NCBI GenBank assembly: GCA_045561575.1
Contig: JBJKXM010000052.1
Span: 1 to 6,388, forward strand
Source of the DNA: GCA-002715885 sp045561575
GTDB lineage: Bacteria; Bacteroidota; Bacteroidia; Flavobacteriales; BACL11
Direction: 5' to 3'
Length of the DNA: 6,388 nt
A model generated the notes under the pieces. The model ran no database searches and was not told the DNA's origin. It worked only from the letters and a program-made list of their open reading frames with translations. Position numbers and translations under genes: made by a program. This document shows positions 1 through 5,640 of the stretch, one piece after another. How positions within the stretch are numbered: position 1 is the stretch's first letter; every line of letters starts with the position of its first letter.

Positions 1-71
1 AGGCTTACGATAACTGAAACAGATGAAGAAACAATCTTTCTGTTTAATGATTTGTTTTTTCTCTTATTCAT
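1..71 (-). CDS. ftsX: N-terminal fragment of a divergent membrane protein, probably cell-division protein FtsX (partial)
   Basis: An ATG on the minus strand at 71 opens a frame that stays open to the window edge, giving 23 complete residues. They begin with a very basic stretch (MNKRKNKSLNRK) and run into IVSSSVSVIVS, which looks like the start of a first transmembrane helix. As I recall the family, Bacteroidota FtsX proteins start with a basic tail followed by R(R/K)LxxSYxSVxxSIxLVLF, and this fragment fits that pattern. FtsX is the membrane subunit of the FtsEX complex, which activates peptidoglycan hydrolases at the division septum. I also recall ftsX lying next to leuS in Bacteroidota genomes, which supports the call. 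Only the tail and the beginning of the first helix are visible, so the frame is fairly convincing but the name is tentative. The competing plus-strand reading is listed among the rejected items. Confidence 0.5.
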   Translation of the reverse strand, partial: MNKRKNKSLNRKIVSSSVSVIVS

Positions 72-142
72 TATGTTTGCTAAAATATAAAAATACAGTG
101 AAGATTTACTTTGATTACTTAACTTTGTAGAAGATAAATGAT
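72..142. other. Divergent intergenic region between the ftsX-like start and leuS
   Basis: This 71-base, strongly A/T-rich spacer separates two divergent start codons. It carries the leuS promoter at its right end. On the minus strand only imperfect -7-like sequences are visible, reading TATATTTT (82-89) and TATTTTTA (88-95). Each matches TAnnTTTG except for the final G, and neither has a TTG at the expected upstream distance. No hairpin or operator-like palindrome is evident, and neither start codon has a clear Shine-Dalgarno sequence. Confidence 0.5.
98..127 (+). promoter_or_regulatory. Bacteroidetes-type promoter of leuS
   Basis: TAACTTTG at 120-127 is a perfect match to the Bacteroidetes primary-sigma -7 consensus TAnnTTTG. 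Exactly 19 bases upstream, at 98-100, is GTG, a one-mismatch version of the -33 TTG element. Transcription would be expected to start around 132-135, leaving a leader of only about 10 bases before the leuS ATG at 143. The perfect -7 box and correct spacing are seen in the sequence. That the promoter is used is inferred, and the weak -33 box and very short leader are reasons for caution. Confidence 0.55.
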
Positions 143-2908
143 ATGCAGTACGATTTTAAAGAAATAGAAAAAAAATGGCAGGCTTATTGGCTTGAGAACA
201 AAACATATAAAGTTACAGAAGACAAGAAAAAGGAAAAATTTTATGTTTTAGATATGTTTCCATACCCATCAGGTTCTGGTCTGCATGTAGGACATCCACT
301 TGGTTATATTGCTTCGGATATTTATTCTAGATACAAAAAACATAAGGGGTTTAATGTGCTTCACCCAATGGGTTATGATTCTTTTGGCTTGCCAACAGAA
401 CAATATGCTATTGAAACAGGAATCCATCCAAAAATTGCTACAAAAAACAATTCAAATAGATACCGAGAACAGTTGGATAAACTCGGTTTTTCTTTTGACT
501 GGAGTAGAGAATTCAAAACATCTAATCCAGATTACTATAAATGGACACAATGGATTTTTAAACAATTATTCAACTCATACTACTGCAACATAAATAATAA
601 AGCACTTCCCATTACAGATCTAATTAAAGAATTTGAAAGAAATGGAAATCTCGATGTGCAATCTGCATGTGATGAGAATACGCCGCAGTTTACCTCAAAA
701 GAATGGATCAGTTTTTCAAATGAAAAACAACAAGAAATATTATTATCGTATAGGCTAGCTTATCTATCAGAAAGTATGGTTAATTGGTGTCCTGAACTCG
801 GTACAGTTCTTGCAAATGATGAAGTAAAAGAAGGAAGATCTGAGAGAGGAGGCTATTTAGTTGAACAAAAAAAGATGAAGCAATGGTCATTGAGAATAAC
901 GGCTTATGCTGATAGACTAAATAAAGATTTAGAAAAAATTGATTGGTCAGACTCCCTAAAAGAAATGCAAAAAAATTGGATTGGAAAATCTAAAGGAGTG
1001 ACTTTACAGTTTGCTACGGAAAATGAAAAGATGATAGAAGTATTTACTACTCGTCCAGACACGCTATATGGCGTGAGTTTTTTGGTGCTATCCCCTGAAA
1101 ATGAGCTGGTTGATTCTTTAATAACTAAAGATAAAGAAAAAGAAGTTTTAAATTATTTATCTGATACAAAATTAAAATCTGAGAGAGAGCGTCAGTCTGA
1201 AAAAAAAATCAGTGGAGTTTTTACCGGAAGTTATGCTACCCATCCTTTTACAAAAGCTAAAATTGAAATTTGGGTTGCAGACTATGTTTTAGCCTCTTAT
1301 GGAACAGGTGCTGTAATGGCAGTGCCCTGTGGAGACCAAAGGGATTGGTTGTTTGCCAATCACTACAATATCGAGATTATAAATATTTTCAAGGAAATTG
1401 ATATTTCTGAAGCTGCATATGACGGTAAGGATGCAATTATATGTAATTCTGAATTTTTGAATGGCTTAAATTGTGTTGAAGCAATTGATAAATCAATATC
1501 TGAAATTGTTAATCTAGGTATTGGAAAAGAAAAAATTAACTATAGATTGAGAGATGCGGTTTTTTCTAGACAAAGATATTGGGGAGAGCCATTTCCCGTG
1601 TGTTATAAAAATAATTTACCATATCTTGTTAGTGGTGATGATCCTGTAACCTTACCTGAAGTTGATAAGTATTTACCCACAGAGACAGGAGATCCTCCTC
1701 TTGCAAGAGCAAAAAAATCTGACTGGAATATTTTTGAAGGAGATAGAATGGATACGAATATTATGCCAGGATGGGCTGGTTCCTCATGGTATTTTTTGAG
1801 ATTTATGGATGCCAATAATGAAAATGAATTTGTTTCTAGAGAAAAATCTGATTATTGGGGCCAGGTAGATTTGTATATCGGCGGGGCAGAACATGCTGTT
1901 GGTCATTTATTATATTCTAGATTTTGGACAAAATTTTTGTATGACAGGCAGTTTATTTCTTTTGATGAGCCTTTTAAAAAATTGATCAATCAAGGTATGA
2001 TATTAGGAAGGTCTAATTTTGTTTATCGTATTAAGGACACTAATACTTTTGTTACTTTTTCACAAAAAGATAAATATGAAACTTCAAAAATCCATGTAGA
2101 TATAAATTTTGTTGAAAACGATTATTTGGATATTCAGCAATTTAAAAATTGGCGTTCAGAATTTTCAAATGCTGAATTTGTTTTGGAAGATGATGGACGT
2201 TACATGTGTGGTTTTGAAGTTGAAAAAATGTCAAAATCAAAATACAATACCCAAACTCCAGACGTTTTAGTAGAAAAATATGGTGCCGATACCTTAAGAC
2301 TATATGAAATGTTTCTAGGTCCTTTGGAGCAATTTAAACCTTGGGACGTGAATGGAATTAGTGGAGTGCATAATTTTTTAAGAAAATTATGGAGGCATTT
2401 ACATGACGATAAAAATAATTTTTCATTAAATAATGATATTCCAACTGAAGCTTCTCTTAGATCACTACATAAAACAATAAAAAAAGTTGATGAAGATATT
2501 CAAAGATTCTCTTTTAATACAGTTGTTAGTACATTGATGATATGTCTAAATGAATTAATTAATCAAAATTGTAAGAGTAAAGCAATCCTTTCAGACTTTA
2601 TAGTTCTTCTATCTCCATATGCACCTCATTTTGCTGAAGAAATTTGGGAAAAGCTTGGTAATAATACTTCGATTTCATCTGTAAATTTCCCACAATATGA
2701 GCCAAAATACTTAATAGAAAATGAGGTTAATTACCCCATCTCATTTAATGGTAAGATGAGGTTTAAAGTTAGTTTGCCTGCAGATATGAGTAAAGATGAT
2801 ATTGAAACGTACATATTAAAGTATGAAAAAACTATTCATTATCTAGCAGGTTCACACCCTAAAAGAATAATAATTGTCCCTAAAAAGATTATCAATATCG
2901 TTATATAA
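143..2908 (+). CDS. leuS: Leucyl-tRNA synthetase (LeuRS)
   Basis: Class Ia aminoacyl-tRNA synthetase that activates leucine with ATP and charges tRNA-Leu in the cytoplasm; 921 residues. The start MQYDFKEIEKKW is the usual LeuRS N-terminus. The HIGH motif is HVGH (48-51) within PYPSGSGLHVGH, and KMSKS is at 695-699. The CP1 editing domain carries the threonine-rich TTRPDT (302-307) and GTGAVMAVP (387-395), followed by Cys-Gly-Asp-Gln-Arg-Asp with the conserved aspartate at 398, so proofreading looks intact. The anticodon-binding helical domain spans roughly 740-850, and the small C-terminal tRNA-binding domain ends in VPKKIINIVI. Two insertions match my memory of Bacteroidota enzymes: one at about 145-208 inside the catalytic domain, one at about 620-690 before KMSKS. 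The segment at about 485-545, where many bacterial LeuRSs carry a zinc module, has only one cysteine (487), so no zinc site is expected. A promoter lies directly upstream, and the next gene starts 10 bases after the stop. Confidence 0.98.
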   Translation: MQYDFKEIEKKWQAYWLENKTYKVTEDKKKEKFYVLDMFPYPSGSGLHVGHPLGYIASDIYSRYKKHKGFNVLHPMGYDSFGLPTEQYAIETGIHPKIATKNNSNRYREQLDKLGFSFDWSREFKTSNPDYYKWTQWIFKQLFNSYYCNINNKALPITDLIKEFERNGNLDVQSACDENTPQFTSKEWISFSNEKQQEILLSYRLAYLSESMVNWCPELGTVLANDEVKEGRSERGGYLVEQKKMKQWSLRITAYADRLNKDLEKIDWSDSLKEMQKNWIGKSKGVTLQFATENEKMIEVFTTRPDTLYGVSFLVLSPENELVDSLITKDKEKEVLNYLSDTKLKSERERQSEKKISGVFTGSYATHPFTKAKIEIWVADYVLASYGTGAVMAVPCGDQRDWLFANHYNIEIINIFKEIDISEAAYDGKDAIICNSEFLNGLNCVEAIDKSISEIVNLGIGKEKINYRLRDAVFSRQRYWGEPFPVCYKNNLPYLVSGDDPVTLPEVDKYLPTETGDPPLARAKKSDWNIFEGDRMDTNIMPGWAGSSWYFLRFMDANNENEFVSREKSDYWGQVDLYIGGAEHAVGHLLYSRFWTKFLYDRQFISFDEPFKKLINQGMILGRSNFVYRIKDTNTFVTFSQKDKYETSKIHVDINFVENDYLDIQQFKNWRSEFSNAEFVLEDDGRYMCGFEVEKMSKSKYNTQTPDVLVEKYGADTLRLYEMFLGPLEQFKPWDVNGISGVHNFLRKLWRHLHDDKNNFSLNNDIPTEASLRSLHKTIKKVDEDIQRFSFNTVVSTLMICLNELINQNCKSKAILSDFIVLLSPYAPHFAEEIWEKLGNNTSISSVNFPQYEPKYLIENEVNYPISFNGKMRFKVSLPADMSKDDIETYILKYEKTIHYLAGSHPKRIIIVPKKIINIVI

Positions 2909-2917
2909 ACTACTGAA

Positions 2918-3724
2918 TTGAAAAATCTTTTTAATTTTTTCTTAGATAGCAAGATTTTTCTATCAATTTGTGTTTTTTCTCTTGCTTTATCATCTCAATA
3001 TATTTTAAAGCAATATCACATTAATGTGCTGATACTTCTTTTTTTCGGCACATTCTTGTCATATAATTATCAAAGATTATTTTTTCAATACACAGTTAAA
3101 CGGGATAAACTAAATACTTGGCTTGCCTCCAATAAAGTTATTGTTATGCTATTAATAGCAATATCAATTTTGATTTTTTGTTATTCTTTTTTACAGCTTC
3201 AACTGCCAACTAAGATTGCAACGCTTGTGGTTTCAGCAATTTCTTTGTTATATCCCTTGCTAAGACGTGTTCCTTTTTTAAAAATATTTCTGATTGCTTT
3301 TTCATGGTCATTTTCAACATTAGCATTTACTTATCTAGAGAGTAATTTAATATTTGATTCAGATTTTTATTTTTCTCTATTATCACGCACATGCTTTATA
3401 CTTTCAATTACAATTCCATTTGATATTAGAGATGCCAAATACGATATGAATAAAATAAATACTATTCCTTTGTCTTTTGGTGTTAATTTCTCAAAAAATT
3501 TATCGCTAATTTTCCTGTTTTTTTATGTGTTAATCGACTCATGTGTTTATTATAAAACTTTTGATTTAAATGCTTTTTTTGCTACAATATTTTGCCTCTT
3601 ATATACATTTTTTATTCTAAAAAGAGTTAGAGAAAATTCAGATAATTATTTTTATTCTTTTTGGATAGAATCTTGTTCAGTTTCTCTTTTGTTTTTTTTA
3701 ATAATTACATCAATCTTGTTATAA
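2918..3724 (+). CDS. UbiA-like polytopic membrane protein with a degenerate first Asp motif
   Basis: A 268-residue hydrophobic protein with about nine predicted membrane segments (roughly 12-29, 36-56, 74-94, 98-114, 120-141, 152-168, 194-211, 215-235, 249-267), the number typical of UbiA-superfamily prenyltransferases. The second Asp-rich motif is present as FDIRDAKYD (Asp169, Asp172, Asp176), preceded by a polar Arg-Thr in the helix and followed by TIPLSFG. Around LLYPLLRRVPFLK (110-122) it also resembles UbiA proteins. The first motif, NDxxDxxxD, is missing: the matching place reads YNYQRLF (49-55), keeping only the Asn. UbiA enzymes transfer prenyl groups to aromatic or related acceptors in the membrane, but the acceptor cannot be inferred here and activity is uncertain. 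The start is TTG at 2918. The frame is closed upstream by the leuS stop, and the next in-frame ATG (codon 77) would remove the first two helices. There is no Shine-Dalgarno sequence, so translation may be coupled to leuS. Confidence 0.75.
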   Translation: MKNLFNFFLDSKIFLSICVFSLALSSQYILKQYHINVLILLFFGTFLSYNYQRLFFQYTVKRDKLNTWLASNKVIVMLLIAISILIFCYSFLQLQLPTKIATLVVSAISLLYPLLRRVPFLKIFLIAFSWSFSTLAFTYLESNLIFDSDFYFSLLSRTCFILSITIPFDIRDAKYDMNKINTIPLSFGVNFSKNLSLIFLFFYVLIDSCVYYKTFDLNAFFATIFCLLYTFFILKRVRENSDNYFYSFWIESCSVSLLFFLIITSILL

Positions 3725-3742
3725 AATATCTTACTATATTTA
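3716..3742 (+). promoter_or_regulatory. Possible weak promoter before tryptophan 2,3-dioxygenase
   Basis: TATATTTA at 3735-3742 matches the Bacteroidetes -7 consensus TAnnTTTG in all but the final base. TTG at 3716-3718, inside the end of the UbiA-like gene, lies 16 bases upstream, slightly short of the usual 19 or so. In DNA this A/T-rich such a match can easily arise by chance. It matters because the 38-base gap at 3725-3762 is the longest between plus-strand genes and the natural place for the catabolic genes to acquire their own control. No terminator hairpin is visible in the gap. Confidence 0.25.
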
Positions 3743-3762
3743 CTTCAGTTAAAACACAATAA

Positions 3763-4860
3763 ATGTCTAAAAAAAACTCTTCTGTTCATTATAATGAGTA
3801 TTTGGATTTGGATAAAATTCTAGATGCCCAAAACCCTTTAAGTAAAGGCGAAGGAAATGAAGCTCATGAAGAAATGCTTTTTATTATTATTCATCAAACT
3901 TATGAACTTTGGTTCAAGCAAATTATTCATGAAATAGAGTCTGTGATGTCTTTGCTTAGTAAAGAAAAAATGGATGAAGAAAATGTAGGTTTAGTTGTTG
4001 GTAGATTTGATAGAGTAAATAAAATTCTCGATATTTTAGTGAAGCAGTTGGATATTTTAGAAACAATGACAGCTCTAGATTTTCTTGATTTTAGAAATTA
4101 TTTGTCACCTGCCTCTGGTTTTCAATCTCATCAGTTTAGGAAAATCGAAGTTATGCTAGGTCTTAAAATAAACAAGCGTCATCATTTTGGTGGATGCCCA
4201 TACCATGATCAGTTCAGTGGACAAAAAAAAGAAGAGATTTTAGAAATTGAAAAAGACACCTCTCTTTTTTCTTTAGTTGAAAAATGGCTAGAAAGAATTC
4301 CTTTTTTAAATATGGATGGCTATGATTTTATTGATCAATATAAAACTTCAGTTATTAAAATGTTAGAAAAGGAAGTGTCTGTAATTAATACTTCGGGTTT
4401 AAGTGATAATGACAAAGCAATAAGAGTAAAAATGATTGATGAAAACAGAAGATATTTCGACACTATCTTTGATGAGAAAAATCACTTAGAATCAATAAGT
4501 GAAGGACTTACTAAACTTTCTTATAAGGCAACAATGTCAGCGTTGCTAATCAACCTTTATCGTGAACAACCTATTTTACAATTGCCTTATAAATTTTTAC
4601 GTCAGCTTGTAGAGACAGATCATAAGATTTCATTATGGAGATTTAGGCATGTTCAGATGGTTGAAAAAATGTTAGGACAGAAAATTGGAACTGGCGGGTC
4701 TTCAGGTCAAGGGTATTTAAAACAAACTGTTGACAAGCATAGATTATTTGAGGATATTGCCAATATAGCAACTCTAATGATTTCAAGAGAATACTTGCCA
4801 GAGCTTCCGAAAAACATAAAACAAGAGTTAAGTTTTAATTTTACCAATAAACAAATATGA
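3763..4860 (+). CDS. kynA: Tryptophan 2,3-dioxygenase (TDO)
   Basis: Heme enzyme of the cytoplasm, normally a homotetramer, that inserts O2 into L-tryptophan to give N-formylkynurenine, the first step of the kynurenine pathway. All key residues are visible. HQTYELWFKQ holds the distal His44, with Phe40 four residues before it. Phe107 and Arg111 in FLDFRNYLSPASGFQS correspond to human Phe140 and Arg144, which contact substrate. His296 in WRFRHVQMV is the heme ligand (human His328), and Thr310 in GTGGSSG matches human Thr342; the 14-residue spacing from ligand to Thr is kept. At 365 residues it is longer than the proteobacterial enzymes (about 280-300) and near the animal ones (about 400). The segments SLVEKWLERIPFL and LSYKATMSALL also recall animal TDO. 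The ATG at 3763 suits the family N-terminus, where YNEYLDLDKIL follows within ten residues. The final 4 bases overlap the next gene, implying translational coupling. Confidence 0.97.
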   Translation: MSKKNSSVHYNEYLDLDKILDAQNPLSKGEGNEAHEEMLFIIIHQTYELWFKQIIHEIESVMSLLSKEKMDEENVGLVVGRFDRVNKILDILVKQLDILETMTALDFLDFRNYLSPASGFQSHQFRKIEVMLGLKINKRHHFGGCPYHDQFSGQKKEEILEIEKDTSLFSLVEKWLERIPFLNMDGYDFIDQYKTSVIKMLEKEVSVINTSGLSDNDKAIRVKMIDENRRYFDTIFDEKNHLESISEGLTKLSYKATMSALLINLYREQPILQLPYKFLRQLVETDHKISLWRFRHVQMVEKMLGQKIGTGGSSGQGYLKQTVDKHRLFEDIANIATLMISREYLPELPKNIKQELSFNFTNKQI

Positions 4861-5636
4861 ATTTAGGATTAAGGAATAAAAGAGCTATTGTGTGTGGTAG
4901 CACTCAAGGAATTGGCAAGGCTATTGCCATAGAGCTTGCAAAGCAAGGAGTAAGCTTGACTTTAATTGCTAGAAATGAACAAGTTTTAAAAACAGTTTTA
5001 GAAAAGCTTGACACTTCATTAGCACAAACACATACTTACTTATGTGTTGATTTTTCTGATGATAATTTTAAGGAAAAAATAGATAGTTTAAAGGATTCTA
5101 ATTTTGATATTTTGATTAATAACACAGGTGGTCCTGCAGCCGGTCCTATTACAGATGCTGATCCTAAAGATTTTTTACTTGCCTTTAAGATGCATTTACT
5201 CAATAATCAGGTTTTAATTCAAAAAGTAGTGGCAGGAATGAAAAAAAATTCATTTGGACGGATAATAAATATTATTTCTACTTCTGTTAAGGCTCCTATT
5301 CCGGGGTTGGGAGTTTCTAACACTATACGTGCAGCTGTTGCTAATTGGGCGAAAACTTTATCCTTAGAATTAGGTCCATATGGAATAACTGTAAATAATG
5401 TTCTTCCTGGATTTACAAATACAAATAGATTAAAATCTTTGATTGAAAAGAAATCCTCAATTTTAGGCAAATCTACTTCAGAAGTAGAAAAAGAAATGAA
5501 AAAATCAGTTCCTCTAAATAGATTTGGAGAAGCTGAAGAGGTTGCTAATGCAGTTGTCTTTTTAAGTTCGCCTGCAGCAAGCTATATTAGTGGAATTAAT
5601 TTGCCAGTTGATGGAGGTAGGACTGCAAGTTTATAA
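4857..5636 (+). CDS. SDR-family protein (BKR-like) with an atypical catalytic tetrad, in a tryptophan-degradation operon
   Basis: A 259-residue Rossmann-fold protein of the short-chain dehydrogenase/reductase superfamily. The nucleotide-binding GSTQGIG is at 14-20, the structural NNTGG at 88-92, and LPGFTNT at 183-189; the C-terminus SGINLPVDGG (245-254) is typical of classical SDRs. Using the FabG spacing, the catalytic Asn-Ser-Tyr-Lys tetrad maps to His113, Ser141, Ser154 and Arg158, so only the serine is kept; the usual YxxxK reads SNTIR. This SN-x-x-R-x-AV pattern recurs in a known SDR subgroup annotated as beta-ketoacyl-ACP-reductase-like (I recall cd05344), described as lacking a perfect tetrad. 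It is therefore probably a conserved variant rather than decay. Its start overlaps the TDO stop in ATGA, and only 4 bases separate it from the aldehyde dehydrogenase, so a role in kynurenine/aminomuconate breakdown is inferred. The substrate is unknown; a generic 3-oxoacyl-ACP reductase label would probably mislead. Confidence 0.88.
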   Translation: MNLGLRNKRAIVCGSTQGIGKAIAIELAKQGVSLTLIARNEQVLKTVLEKLDTSLAQTHTYLCVDFSDDNFKEKIDSLKDSNFDILINNTGGPAAGPITDADPKDFLLAFKMHLLNNQVLIQKVVAGMKKNSFGRIINIISTSVKAPIPGLGVSNTIRAAVANWAKTLSLELGPYGITVNNVLPGFTNTNRLKSLIEKKSSILGKSTSEVEKEMKKSVPLNRFGEAEEVANAVVFLSSPAASYISGINLPVDGGRTASL

Positions 5637-5640
5637 TTTA

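Noticed and set aside
1..90. Plus-strand frame open from the window edge to TAA at 88-90, which could be the C-terminus of an upstream gene
   Set aside because: The 29 residues match nothing I recognise and mix an acidic stretch with Phe/Leu runs, as a chance frame in A/T-rich DNA would. The minus-strand reading of the same bases gives a much more natural membrane-protein N-terminus with its own ATG. Both cannot be genes here.
300..593. Plus-strand open frame of 97 codons inside leuS
   Set aside because: It overlaps the HIGH-motif region of leuS in another frame, has no recognisable domain, and is explained as a shadow of the strongly conserved leuS frame.
1319..1345. LeuRS editing site reading Cys-Gly-Asp where many bacteria have Gly/Ala-His-Asp, suggesting lost proofreading
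   Set aside because: The universally conserved aspartate (398) and the threonine-rich TTRPDT are present, and I recall the Cys-Gly-Asp form as common in Bacteroidota LeuRS. It looks like a lineage variant, not a defect.
1603..1815. Minus-strand open frame of 70 codons inside leuS
   Set aside because: Antisense shadow of the conserved LeuRS region before GSSWYFLR; no start context or family resemblance.
331..3825. Several copies of TCTAGA scattered through the coding regions
   Set aside because: Most fall on Ser-Arg codon pairs (TCT AGA) or reflect A/T-rich codon choice; they have no regular spacing or shared flanks and are not a repeat family.
5219..5470. Minus-strand open frame of 83 codons inside the SDR gene
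   Set aside because: Antisense to the active-site region of a clear SDR, with no independent evidence of coding.
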